NCBI GenBank assembly: GCA_041751935.1
Contig: JBGSIA010000166.1
Coordinates: 122,764-186,763 of the forward strand
Reading direction: 5' to 3'
DNA: 64,000 nucleotides
DNA from: JBBSJZ01 sp041751935
GTDB lineage: Bacteria; Planctomycetota; Planctomycetia; Pirellulales; Pirellulaceae
The position numbers and the translations under genes are program-made. Below, one piece after another: positions 33,021-41,523 of the stretch. Below the pieces are notes generated by a model. That model was given only the letters and a program-made list of their open reading frames with translations. It searched no databases and was not told the DNA's origin. Numbering within the stretch: the stretch's first letter is position 1; each line of letters opens with the position of its first letter.

Positions 33021-34745
33021 TCAATCCTGGCCGTCCGCTTGTCTATCCTCAGTAAGCTTGTTCTCAGCGACATCGTCTTGCAATTGTAGAGCCAGACGAT
33101 CGATCGCACGCGAAAAGTCGGACTTAACTTTCGACTTTAATGCAGGCGTCAACTTCTCGTCCCCTGCAATCCAAAGTTGGAACATCAATAGTGGATTCTG
33201 TGCACGACGAGGATCATCATTGCCTAAGAATCGCGATGAAAGCCGTCCCAACATCGCCGGCGGCTCAATGGTGTCGCCAGAAATCGAAACCGCGCCATAA
33301 AACAATTGCCCAAAACCAGTATCATCATTGGCGAATAACGCAACGGCAATCGGTGTCTTGGCTCCCTCGTCACCTAACGACTCAATCTCGCGATTGAGCA
33401 GTTTCCAACCGTTGATTTCATAGCAATAACAGAACTCGTGCCATCCATTGTACGTCTGGCTAAGCACCAACTGTGCCGGGATCCCCCCAATATCGCAGCT
33501 CCACACGTCCGCGTTCTCGCCAAGTCGAGGATTCTCGCCTTTGCGAACCGACTCGTGCGAGATGACCTGAAGCGTTTCAAACAAATCATTAAACAGGGTT
33601 GGTGAAGGTTCCATGACTGGCCCCATCGCAGCGAACATTCCGCCGCCCCCATGCTCTGGCTGCACACGCGTGAGAGCCATCGCGCAGGAGGAAACAAACA
33701 GCATCGAAGAAATTGCGATCGACAGGCCAAAGGCTCCGATTGAGATCGGTCGTCCCTGTGATGTCATCACTCGCTGTTCAGATGCGTAAGAACCAGCAGC
33801 ACTATTGTCGAAATGACTTTCGGCAAACCAATTCCATACGCTGACCAAGGGATTGAACTCTTCAATAAAATCGCTTGCTTCCAATGGATGCATCAAGGCA
33901 GCCACAAGCTGGTCAAAAGACAATAATAGTCCGATGCCAATGGCGAGCGCCGCATAGCCAACCATTTCGTGCCGCCAACCGCTGGCCAAATCCATCTCAA
34001 ACCAGACGTCTCCCATCGCCACCGCCGAGACTCGCAATACGTTCGCAGCGACAGCCAAAACACAGGCAATGATGAAATAAATAGGAGCCAACAAGAGTGG
34101 TCGTCGACTGATCGAAATCATCAGACAGGCGACAAATGCTAATGTAAATACCGACTGTATCCCACTGCATGCCTCGGCAACAAATAGTTCTCGCGATGCT
34201 AGTTGGATGACATTTCCCGACAAAGCGTGGGGAATGCGAACCACATCTAACAAGACACTGGATAACTCCGTCGTTAGTGATTGCAAACGGATCACAATCA
34301 ATTGATCGTATCCAAGTGGCAACCGAATTAACAACCAAAGCGGCAACGCTAAACCGACAAGGGATGCATCGCTCGGTCCACGTAACAACGCCAGCATAGC
34401 CGTGCCGACTAAGACGAACGCCACCGCACTCAGCCAAGGTGTATCCAACGCCAATGCGCCGACAACGGAAGCGGCCGCTAACGCAATGGCTGACCAAGCT
34501 ATCCAACCGCGTGGACCATACAGAACTCCATCAAAGCGAGAGTAAGCCAACCCTGCGACTGCGATAATCACAAGCGGAAAGAAATGGTATTGCTCGTACT
34601 GCCAATTCCAAATGAAGTAGTGAATAAGCATGGGCACCGTCATCAGAAATAACGAAGCCCAAAACCATCGCCAATCACGTAGATTTCGATAGCCCGCATT
34701 GCTGTTACTTTCTGTCGTCGGCTCGATAATCTCGGAAGCACTCAT
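33021..34745 (-). CDS. xrtU: Exosortase U with EpsI-like C-terminal domain
   Basis: Exosortases are membrane cysteine proteases or transpeptidases that process PEP-CTERM-type sorting signals. The 574-residue protein begins at the ATG at 34745 (MSASEIIEP). The first 330 residues have about eight membrane segments and the active-site triad: Cys193 in AEACSGIQSV, Arg238 in NVLRVSAV and His259 in WRHEMVGY. After the next membrane segment (about residue 340) the remaining 200 residues resemble EpsI: NGWHEFCYCYEINGWKLLN fits the Tyr/Cys-rich EpsI core. Exosortase-EpsI fusion occurs in several XrtX families. It lies between a TPR gene and a Wzc-like kinase, in agreement with surface polysaccharide work. 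No PEP-CTERM-type target gene was recognised in this window. Confidence 0.85.
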   Translation of the reverse strand: MSASEIIEPTTESNSNAGYRNLRDWRWFWASLFLMTVPMLIHYFIWNWQYEQYHFFPLVIIAVAGLAYSRFDGVLYGPRGWIAWSAIALAAASVVGALALDTPWLSAVAFVLVGTAMLALLRGPSDASLVGLALPLWLLIRLPLGYDQLIVIRLQSLTTELSSVLLDVVRIPHALSGNVIQLASRELFVAEACSGIQSVFTLAFVACLMISISRRPLLLAPIYFIIACVLAVAANVLRVSAVAMGDVWFEMDLASGWRHEMVGYAALAIGIGLLLSFDQLVAALMHPLEASDFIEEFNPLVSVWNWFAESHFDNSAAGSYASEQRVMTSQGRPISIGAFGLSIAISSMLFVSSCAMALTRVQPEHGGGGMFAAMGPVMEPSPTLFNDLFETLQVISHESVRKGENPRLGENADVWSCDIGGIPAQLVLSQTYNGWHEFCYCYEINGWKLLNREIESLGDEGAKTPIAVALFANDDTGFGQLFYGAVSISGDTIEPPAMLGRLSSRFLGNDDPRRAQNPLLMFQLWIAGDEKLTPALKSKVKSDFSRAIDRLALQLQDDVAENKLTEDRQADGQD

Positions 34746-34875
34746 CGCAGTTCTGTCTTCTAGCAATATTTTTTTGCGATCCGCGACTTGATCGCTTTTA
34801 ACGGGCTTCGGCCCAGTGGAGGCTAAGATTGTACCTGATGGAAGAGGCAACCGATGGGTGAATACCAAGTTTCGA

Positions 34876-34892
34876 GGAAGCGGATCGCTTCC
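34876..34892 (-). terminator. Small hairpin after tyrosine kinase gene
   Basis: Perfect 7-bp arms (34876-34882 and 34886-34892) around a three-base loop, GC-rich. It follows the stop of the tyrosine kinase gene by about 120 bases and precedes the exosortase start by about 130 bases. No clear U-run follows on the minus strand, so it could be a weak terminator or a processing site. A chance hairpin cannot be excluded. Confidence 0.28.
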
Positions 34893-35010
34893 CTTTCACT
34901 CGGTTCACGCTCCTACGGAACACACTTTTTGGCAAGTGTTAATCCATCGCTCGCTGAAGCATTCGCAATGGGCAATATAACTCAACGAGACCGCGACTTG
35001 TGCTGGTTCC

Positions 35011-37569
35011 TTACTCTTCGGCGTGTTCTAAAGTGGCTGAATCGCTTGAACCATTGTCGCTGCTCGAATTTGCACTACCGTTGGTTTTCATCGGCTGCGG
35101 CAATTTCTGGAAGCCGCTTGAGCCGCGACCGGTAACTTGAACTCCACTAACGCGCTCACCCGATTTTCGCTTCCCGCCGGCTGACTTCTTACTGCGGTTG
35201 TAGCGATTCGTGTAGCGACCGTATCGGTAATACCCGTATCCTTTATAGCCGTCACTGGCGGTCGCCTCATCGGAGTTGTTGATCACGAGGCCAATCACCC
35301 GAGCTCCAACGGCTCGTAAAATCGACAACGCCTCCTTGCAGTTCGGCTTGCTCTTGCGCCGAATCCGAATCGCCATTACGACCGCGTCCACCATACTGGC
35401 GGTGATGCTCGCGTCAGTCACCACCAAAAGAGGGGGTGAGTCCACGATAATGTAGTCGTATTGGTCTCGCATCAGTTCAAACAACTCGCCCATTTCGGGG
35501 AGCGTCAAGGCTTCGGCGGGGTTCGATGGCACAGGGCCGCTGGGCATAATCCTCAACGTTTGTAGGGGCGTCTGATGGCATACATCCATCGGCTCGCAAT
35601 CCCCATTCAGTACGTCCGTCAGTCCTTTTTTACCACGCAGGTCAAAGTTGTCCGTCAACTGCGGACGCCGCAAGTCGCAATCGATGGCCAATACTCGCTT
35701 ACCACTTTGCGCGATCGAACACGCCAAGTTTCCAGCGATGGTGCTCTTGCCGTCCCCTGGAAGCGGGCTTGTAACTTGAATAATCTTTCCGCCTGGTCCC
35801 GAACACTCAAAGAAAATTGATGTTCGACACGTGCGGATCGCTTCGGCTGCGATTGACGATGGAGCGTGGACTGCGGCTAGAAAGGGGTCCAAATCTTTAT
35901 ATGCATCCAGATCTTCTTTCTTGTTCTTTCGCAATCGCCCCTTAAAGAATGGGATGTGGGTCAGCACCGGCACTCCCAGCAGTTTGGAAATCTCGTCGGG
36001 ATCACGGAATGTATTGGCGTTCTTTTCTAACAGCAGTGCCAATCCGGCTCCCAGTGCAAGCCCCAGAAACGTCCCGATACCCAGCATCTTGATCAAGTTC
36101 GGTCCAATGAGTGCGGCACGGGTTGGCGCGGTGAGTTCGATGACTCGCGTCGTACCTTCTTCCTCAGTCAAGCTAACACGAGCCATTTGCTCTTCAAGCT
36201 GGTTCATCAGTTCCTGAGTCCGAGACATTTCACGCAGCATCGATACGTTATCCTGCTCGAACCGCGCCAATTCGATCGCCGCCTTTTTCTCGTCAATAAT
36301 CTGCGTTTCCAAGTCAGCCAACTGAGTTCGCAGCAACGACTCTTCGGCACGCGCCGCGAACAGCACGGCATTGACGCCTTCTCGAGCACGAGCGACTGGA
36401 TCTGAACCTCCCTTTCGTCCTTGCTCCATCAGCTCAACGATGCGGTCGGACTGTTCCTTGACCAACCGCTTCAGCTCACTTTTCATCAACGTCAATTCAG
36501 CATCGATTGTCTTGACCGACGGATGGCTATCGCCAAAGACTTCAGCGACCTTGTTGCGTTCAATCATCAACGGAACCAACTGCTGATCGACCTGCAGCAA
36601 ACCCAACTTGGCATCACCGTCTCGAAGATTTTCCTGAACCGTAGGATCATTTGGGACAACGATCGACACTCCGAGCAATTGACCGATAATTCCCAGTGCG
36701 ACAGACGGATCCTGTGACTGCTTTGCGATCGACTCGACAGACGCCAACACAATTGCCTTTGACCGCAACTGTTCGACCAATTTGCTACGCTTTTCGATCA
36801 AGAATAACTGCCGCTCGCGGTGCGGATTGATCGCTTCGCCATTGGTATCCCAAGCAAGCGGAGCATCGCGACGGAACTCTCGATACTTCTGCTCAAAGTT
36901 GGTGATCTTATTTGCTAATTGTTCCGTCGCTTCGTCGATCAGACTGATCAACTCGCTACGAGAACTCCTGTGCTTATCGTTAAAAAATTGCTGAAGCGCA
37001 TCACTGAACGCCCTCACCGAACTTTCGCACAGTTCTGGATTCGTGTGGGAAAACGACAACATCATCACCAACGACTGAGCTGACCGTGCATCGTTTAGCT
37101 CCGTTTCCAATGCTAACGAATTCTGAGCGACACCTGTAAAGGCGTTGCTCGAGTCGCCAAAGAGAGGATGAAACGACTCCATTCTCGGGTCGGCATAGGC
37201 CAATCCCACAACTCGATCGCTGAGCAGTTGTGAACGAATGATGTCAATCGCTGGAACGCCACCGACGATATCGCCAGTGATCGTGTCCAAAATCGCCGGC
37301 CGGTCAGATTCAACCATCAACCGGGTGGCACTCTTGTAAGTCTCGGGCGTCTTTGAATACACCAGAAAACCGATCAATGCTCCAGCAATCGCTGGAACCA
37401 ACACGGCCCAACGATAACGCCAAATGGCCGCGAGCATGTCTGCCGCTTCGGGCGCATGCCCACCCGACGCATGGCTATCTTGCAGGGTATACCCTGGCGC
37501 GAAATCCGATTCAGCCATTCGCGGGCCACGCGGCGAGGTTGCCAGTTCACGATCCGTAACAGAACCCAT
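35011..37569 (-). CDS. Wzc-like polysaccharide biosynthesis tyrosine autokinase
   Basis: An 852-residue fusion of a Wzz chain-length domain and a BY-kinase, as in Wzc-type proteins. The Wzz part starts with a membrane segment at about 53-72 (WAVLVPAIAGALIGFLVY) and ends with a second one near 480-505, with coiled coil between. The kinase has Walker A SPLPGDGKST near 605, Walker A' VLAIDCDLRRP near 635, and Walker B DYIIVDSPPLLVV near 715. The tail near residues 775-795 (YKGYGYYRYGRYTNRY) holds a tyrosine cluster that serves as autophosphorylation site in this family. Its C-terminus is Gly/Ser/Asn-rich. It should control export or length of a capsule or exopolysaccharide. It is upstream of the exosortase on the same strand. 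Confidence 0.93.
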   Translation of the reverse strand: MGSVTDRELATSPRGPRMAESDFAPGYTLQDSHASGGHAPEAADMLAAIWRYRWAVLVPAIAGALIGFLVYSKTPETYKSATRLMVESDRPAILDTITGDIVGGVPAIDIIRSQLLSDRVVGLAYADPRMESFHPLFGDSSNAFTGVAQNSLALETELNDARSAQSLVMMLSFSHTNPELCESSVRAFSDALQQFFNDKHRSSRSELISLIDEATEQLANKITNFEQKYREFRRDAPLAWDTNGEAINPHRERQLFLIEKRSKLVEQLRSKAIVLASVESIAKQSQDPSVALGIIGQLLGVSIVVPNDPTVQENLRDGDAKLGLLQVDQQLVPLMIERNKVAEVFGDSHPSVKTIDAELTLMKSELKRLVKEQSDRIVELMEQGRKGGSDPVARAREGVNAVLFAARAEESLLRTQLADLETQIIDEKKAAIELARFEQDNVSMLREMSRTQELMNQLEEQMARVSLTEEEGTTRVIELTAPTRAALIGPNLIKMLGIGTFLGLALGAGLALLLEKNANTFRDPDEISKLLGVPVLTHIPFFKGRLRKNKKEDLDAYKDLDPFLAAVHAPSSIAAEAIRTCRTSIFFECSGPGGKIIQVTSPLPGDGKSTIAGNLACSIAQSGKRVLAIDCDLRRPQLTDNFDLRGKKGLTDVLNGDCEPMDVCHQTPLQTLRIMPSGPVPSNPAEALTLPEMGELFELMRDQYDYIIVDSPPLLVVTDASITASMVDAVVMAIRIRRKSKPNCKEALSILRAVGARVIGLVINNSDEATASDGYKGYGYYRYGRYTNRYNRSKKSAGGKRKSGERVSGVQVTGRGSSGFQKLPQPMKTNGSANSSSDNGSSDSATLEHAEE

Positions 37570-37902
37570 GCAAATATCTCAATCAGGCGTCTGGACAGGA
37601 AACCTACCGAGCAAAACTCCCAGGCTCGGGGGAAAACCATGCTTCTGTCCGTCGAATAGGAGGCGGTCTAGGAACCACAAACATCGTACCGCAATGGGCA
37701 GAAAAAGAACAGATAAACAGTCCCACCAATGGACTTTTGAGTCGTTAACTGCCCTCATGGCGTGCATAAGCGGTAAACTCGACACACTAGTCGCCCACAA
37801 TTTGGAGGGTCTGGTTGTCGGCGCTTCGGAAAACGCCAAAACACTCGGGGGCGGTGAGAGAAATTTCAGCGGCTACAATTCCATTCTCAGCGATTCCGAT
37901 TG
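37570..37902. other. Intergenic stretch between kinase and methyltransferase genes
   Basis: About 330 bases between two leftward genes. Short open frames of up to about 87 codons are present, but none has a ribosome-binding site, signal or motif. I see no tRNA, no repeat and no clear promoter. The kinase gene's promoter should lie on its right side within this stretch. Confidence 0.5.
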
Positions 37903-38742
37903 CTAATCTGGCAACTGTTCAAGCACTTTCCCTGCTGCGACTGGCTCGATCTGGTCCAGCGGGCTGTCGTCGCGAGCGAAAAACATCAAGTGTTGCCAAG
38001 GCAGCTTGTTGTACTCGCGAACCAGCTTCAAACCATTGGCCTCGTACTCCTTGATGATTTGGTGCTTGGACATTTTGTGCAGCGGTTTGATCGGAACGTT
38101 CGGGTCCTCTTCGCGGTATTCCAACAAAGCAACGACACCGGTTGGCTTCAGCGACCGTCGGATCGCCCAGAGCATCGATTGTGGGTGAGAAAACTCGTGG
38201 TACACATCGACTAGTAGCACTAAGTCAATCTCCGCAGGCGGCAATTTTGGGTCGTCGATTTTGCCGTGAATTGGTTCAATGTTGTCGACGTTCTCCCGCG
38301 ACGCGCGCTCTCGCAACTGAATCAACATCTCGCGTTGGATATCCACGCCTAAAACTCGCCCGGATTCACCCACAGCCTTGGCCAGCGGTAATGTCCAAAA
38401 ACCGTTGCCACAACCCAAGTCGCACACGGTCATTCCGGCGACAATGCCGAGTTGGTCATAGGCTTCCTTGACGCTCTCTTCTTCCTCGCGCTCAGGACGC
38501 ACCAGCCATGAGGCGCCTAGGTGCGACATAGGTTGAGCTACAATCCGACCAAGATACGCTCGGCGGGCTCGTTCCTTGGGCCGCTCGTTTGACCTGTCGG
38601 TTGCCAGTTCGGCGTCAATTGCTAGTTCGGCTGCCGCCGATTCGTCGATGACCGCCGTGGGGTCATCCGCAGGCGCGGCCGAAGCGGTCGCCGAGAACCA
38701 TACAGCGCTGGCAACGACCAGCAACGGCAACTTAATCCTCAT
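37903..38742 (-). CDS. Class I SAM-dependent methyltransferase with signal peptide
   Basis: A 279-residue protein. It begins with a clear signal peptide (MRIKLPLLVVASAVWF, then ATASAAPADD with cleavage after ASA). The methyltransferase motif I is VCDLGCGNGFWTLPLA at residues 106-121, motif II VLGVDIQREML follows, and IDLVLLVDVYHEFSHPQ near 185 is motif IV-like. SAM is not known to be available outside the cytoplasm, so export of such a fold is odd; homologues in planctomycetes carry the same signal. Its start lies 11 bases inside the 3' end of the Minf_1886 gene, so it is translationally coupled. Substrate unknown. Confidence 0.8.
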   Translation of the reverse strand: MRIKLPLLVVASAVWFSATASAAPADDPTAVIDESAAAELAIDAELATDRSNERPKERARRAYLGRIVAQPMSHLGASWLVRPEREEEESVKEAYDQLGIVAGMTVCDLGCGNGFWTLPLAKAVGESGRVLGVDIQREMLIQLRERASRENVDNIEPIHGKIDDPKLPPAEIDLVLLVDVYHEFSHPQSMLWAIRRSLKPTGVVALLEYREEDPNVPIKPLHKMSKHQIIKEYEANGLKLVREYNKLPWQHLMFFARDDSPLDQIEPVAAGKVLEQLPD

Positions 38743-39142
38743 CGCGTGTCGCCAATTCGAATTTCGGCTCGAATGCTGTCTCAAAGTTGTACACGTCATC
38801 GAAATCTTCCCGGCGATCTGTATCGCTTTTTCTCATCTGCTCAATGCGAATCAAATTGTACACCAATTCACCAAAGTCGCCGGTTTCACTTATTCCCCAA
38901 TTAGCCAGAACCATTTTGGCAAGAAACCCATACTGTTCGATCGCGTACAACCGACAAGCTTCACAAAGCTGTTGTCCGGTAACGTGCCGCGGAGCATCGG
39001 GATCACTGGCGTCGCCTGGTGCGATGATGTCCATGTGCTCATGGGCGTACTGCAACGATTCGCGAATGAACTGGTATGCCTCGATCTTAAATCGCGAGTC
39101 ATCACGGAGCAGTTTTCGCATCGCTTGGAGTGGCGAATTCAT
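38732..39142 (-). CDS. Minf_1886 family protein
   Basis: A 136-residue cytoplasmic protein of the Minf_1886 family, which is found in Planctomycetota and Verrucomicrobiota without known function. Recognised by RFKIEAYQFIRESLQYAHEHM (residues about 17-37, by position), HVTGQQLCEACRLYAIEQYG and VLANWGISETGDFGELVYNLI. The same order of segments and a similar length occur throughout the family. The C-terminus is acidic. It sits between the inverted repeat and the methyltransferase, whose start overlaps its stop. Confidence 0.85.
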   Translation of the reverse strand: MNSPLQAMRKLLRDDSRFKIEAYQFIRESLQYAHEHMDIIAPGDASDPDAPRHVTGQQLCEACRLYAIEQYGFLAKMVLANWGISETGDFGELVYNLIRIEQMRKSDTDRREDFDDVYNFETAFEPKFELATRDED

Positions 39143-39167
39143 GGTTAGTGTTTTCTAGCTAAGTATC

Positions 39168-39248
39168 CGAAAAGGGGTCTGACCCTTTGGAGGCAAGTCG
39201 TCTGTCATTAGTTTTCGGTCTCGCCGGAAAGGGTCAGACCCCTTTTCG
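39168..39248. repeat. Perfect 21-bp inverted repeat (MITE/REP-like element)
   Basis: Two 21-base arms at 39168-39188 and 39228-39248 are exact reverse complements, separated by 39 bases. Each arm is itself nearly palindromic around a GGGTC-T-GACCC core flanked by A-runs. The element lies between the PSP1 gene and Minf_1886, within an otherwise 131-base gap. Its structure fits a mobile palindromic repeat (REP/BIME type), which is mobilised by REP-associated IS200-type transposases. None of those transposases is in this window. In RNA it would fold into a long stem and could stop or stabilise transcripts from either side. Confidence 0.75.
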
Positions 39249-39273
39249 AACAGACTCAAAGTGCAAGGAACCG

Positions 39274-40212
39274 TTAATCTTTATTGGCTGAGCGTTTTCC
39301 TTGACGCTTCACATTCGCTGGCTCGTCGTCCGACGCCGCACGCTGAGTGACCGAGATCACATCGCTTGAACTAATCAAGACTCGCCGATGGTCGTCAGTT
39401 CGAATTGCCAGTTGGCCCGCGAGTATATCCTGAGCGAGTACGGTTGCGCTACCATCACGTGTCAAAATTTGGCTGCCCACCGAAGGCAATTCTGCAGCAA
39501 TTTCTTCATACGTATCGAACTCGTACCGCAAACAGCATTTTAACCGACCGCAACGTCCCGATATCTTGGTCGGGTCAAGCGTTGCTTTTTGTAACTTAGC
39601 CATCTTCATCGACACCGGCGGCATCTTGGACAGAAAGTTCGCACAACATATCGGTTGTCCGCAGTCACCATAGTCGGCGAGCAATTTAGCTTCATCGCGA
39701 ACACCGATTTGTCGCATCTCGATCCGCGTTTGAAACTCCTTGGCCAAGTCGCGAACAAGTTGCCGAAAGTCAACTCGCTTGTCGGACAAAAAATAGACGA
39801 TCAACCGCTCGCCACCGAGCAACCTTTCAACATCCACCAGCTGCATTTCCAGCCCCAAGGCCTCAACGCAACGTTCGCAAATCCGCAGATCCGTAGTCGA
39901 TTGTTGGCTGAGCACCTTCCATTGCCCACGATCCGATTCATTGATCCGGCGCAAAATGCAACCTTGGGTTGGCTCGTTCATAGCGTCCAAGGCCGTTGCC
40001 GTTGCCTCGCACAAAATGGTGCCGATTTCCGTTCCCCGATCGCTACGAACAACGACTTCGTCACCATAGCGAAAACTGTCACGGGCACTCATCACACCTA
40101 AGGTTCGCATCGATCCACAGCGCACCACGTACTCAAGCGGCTCGCGACCACCATTCTTTGCGGCTGCACTTGGCTCGCCGCTAGCGGTCGCTTCACTACC
40201 AAGCTCACTCAT
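39274..40212 (-). CDS. PSP1 domain protein
   Basis: A 312-residue cytoplasmic protein starting at the ATG at 40212 (MSELGSE). An open frame extends 68 codons further upstream, but only because it reads the Lys-Pro-Glu repeat of the WD40 gene in another frame. PSP1 C-terminal domain marks are CERCVEALGLEMQLVDVE, DFRQLVRDLAKEFQTRIEMR, then the Cys-rich CGQPICC and GRCGRLKCCLRYE motifs (residues about 190-245). The family includes RicT/YaaT, which binds an iron-sulfur cofactor in Bacillus. Its start overlaps the stop of the WD40 gene by 8 bases. Confidence 0.88.
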   Translation of the reverse strand: MSELGSEATASGEPSAAAKNGGREPLEYVVRCGSMRTLGVMSARDSFRYGDEVVVRSDRGTEIGTILCEATATALDAMNEPTQGCILRRINESDRGQWKVLSQQSTTDLRICERCVEALGLEMQLVDVERLLGGERLIVYFLSDKRVDFRQLVRDLAKEFQTRIEMRQIGVRDEAKLLADYGDCGQPICCANFLSKMPPVSMKMAKLQKATLDPTKISGRCGRLKCCLRYEFDTYEEIAAELPSVGSQILTRDGSATVLAQDILAGQLAIRTDDHRRVLISSSDVISVTQRAASDDEPANVKRQGKRSANKD

Positions 40213-41395
40213 CCTTTTTCGGCTCGCTGTTCGCTTCTGGCTTCGCTTCGCTCTTTGATTCAACGGCCGCTTCTGTCTTCTCGGCAGGCTCCTTTTTCGC
40301 CTCCGGCTCAGGTTTTGCTTCTGGTTTTGCTTCTGGTTTTTCGTCAGCTTTGTTTTCTGGTTCCGCTTGAGGTTCAGGCTTAACTTCCGGTTTCGGCTCC
40401 GGTTTCGGCTCAGCAAGTTTCCAAGCTTGCGTGGCGGTTACGACGCCGTTCTTGCGAGTCCCTACGAACAACTCGCTGACGCCGTTCCAGCAAACCGCCC
40501 ATACACTGCTGGGCGCCGTCAATTGGCTGCCGCCACCGCGTCCAGCCACGACATGCACGATGCCTCCCAGTTCCGCCGCAGCGATTTGTCCGTTGCCGTT
40601 GATCGATACTTGAGTGATCCAATCTCGGCCCGCAAGAATGGATTCAGGCTTTGCGTCCGTGATTGCGGCACAGCGATACAAGTTACGATCCGAGCTGCCC
40701 ACCACAAAGGTCTCGTCGTCGATGAACGCAACACCCCATGCCGCTTCTTCGCTGACCTTAATCTTTCCAGTCGCCTCCAGAGCAGGCCAACTGACCAAGT
40801 GAACGGTACCACTTCCGTCACTAGCAGCGAGTTTCTTGCCGTCGGGCGAGAAGGCGATGGCTGCGACTGCTGATCCACCGAGTTCCAGACTCTTCGCGAC
40901 GCTGCCTGCAGCAATGTCGACAGCGAACAGCTTACCCGCTTCGTTACCGGCGACCACCGCCGCACCGTCTGGAGCAACCGCCAAAGCTTGGCTCCAACGC
41001 TCCAGCAAACCCTCGTGCATTTTGGTTTCGCCACCGATCGTGTGCACGGCCAAGTTGCCACGATAATCACTGCTAACTACTTGCTTGCCATCGTGAGTGG
41101 TTGCGACAGCCCAGACTCCGGCCGGGTGCGAATATAGCGGCTGCAACGTCTCTGGTGCTTTTCCAGAAAAGCTGCAAACACTGGACTCACGCAACAGCAA
41201 TCCGTCGGCGGTCGCAGCAACAAACTGATCTCCTTGCACATGTGCGACACTGGTGACCCACACACCAGAACCTGCGGCTGTCGCGGGGTTAATTGCAGCG
41301 GATGGATCAGCCGCAAACGAAGTTCCGGCGATTGAGATGGTAACCGTCAACGTTACAGCGAGAGTGAACCGATGAGTAGTCGAGCGAAAGAACAC
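40205..41395 (-). CDS. Secreted WD40-repeat protein with charged tail
   Basis: A 396-residue exported protein from a GTG at 41395, with a signal peptide (residues 1-29, cleavage near SFA-ADP). The middle part is a beta-propeller made of about six WD40-like blades: YSHPAGVWAVATTHDGKQVV, SGTVHLVSWPALEATGKIKV and similar strings recur about every 40 residues, with a SPDGKKLAASD element near residue 185. From about residue 325 the tail is a low-complexity run of Lys, Pro, Glu and Ala in units of about four to six residues. A GAGG sequence about 12 bases upstream could serve as its ribosome-binding site. It overlaps the PSP1 start. Function unknown. Confidence 0.78.
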   Translation of the reverse strand: MFFRSTTHRFTLAVTLTVTISIAGTSFAADPSAAINPATAAGSGVWVTSVAHVQGDQFVAATADGLLLRESSVCSFSGKAPETLQPLYSHPAGVWAVATTHDGKQVVSSDYRGNLAVHTIGGETKMHEGLLERWSQALAVAPDGAAVVAGNEAGKLFAVDIAAGSVAKSLELGGSAVAAIAFSPDGKKLAASDGSGTVHLVSWPALEATGKIKVSEEAAWGVAFIDDETFVVGSSDRNLYRCAAITDAKPESILAGRDWITQVSINGNGQIAAAELGGIVHVVAGRGGGSQLTAPSSVWAVCWNGVSELFVGTRKNGVVTATQAWKLAEPKPEPKPEVKPEPQAEPENKADEKPEAKPEAKPEPEAKKEPAEKTEAAVESKSEAKPEANSEPKKDE

Positions 41396-41523
41396 TGGTG
41401 GTGTACCTCGTGCGGAAAGGAGAGGAAGGAGGGGAATGTATTCTACAAAAACTCTTCACGGGCCATTGTTTCAAGAAGCCATGTTAACAACTCTTCAAGC
41501 GGCCCCTCTTGATTCATACCAGT

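Noticed and set aside
37579..37839. Open frame of 86 codons in the gap after the methyltransferase gene
   Set aside because: No start signal or similarity to any motif; the gap is more likely promoter sequence.
40213..40416. Basic 68-residue N-terminal extension of the PSP1 protein
   Set aside because: It is the other-frame reading of the WD40 gene's Lys-Pro-Glu repeat; PSP1 homology begins after the ATG at 40212.
40217..40420. Repeated units near the end of the WD40 gene as a CRISPR-like or tandem DNA repeat
   Set aside because: Units are short, imperfect and in frame with the Lys-Pro-Glu protein repeat; no spacers of equal length are present.
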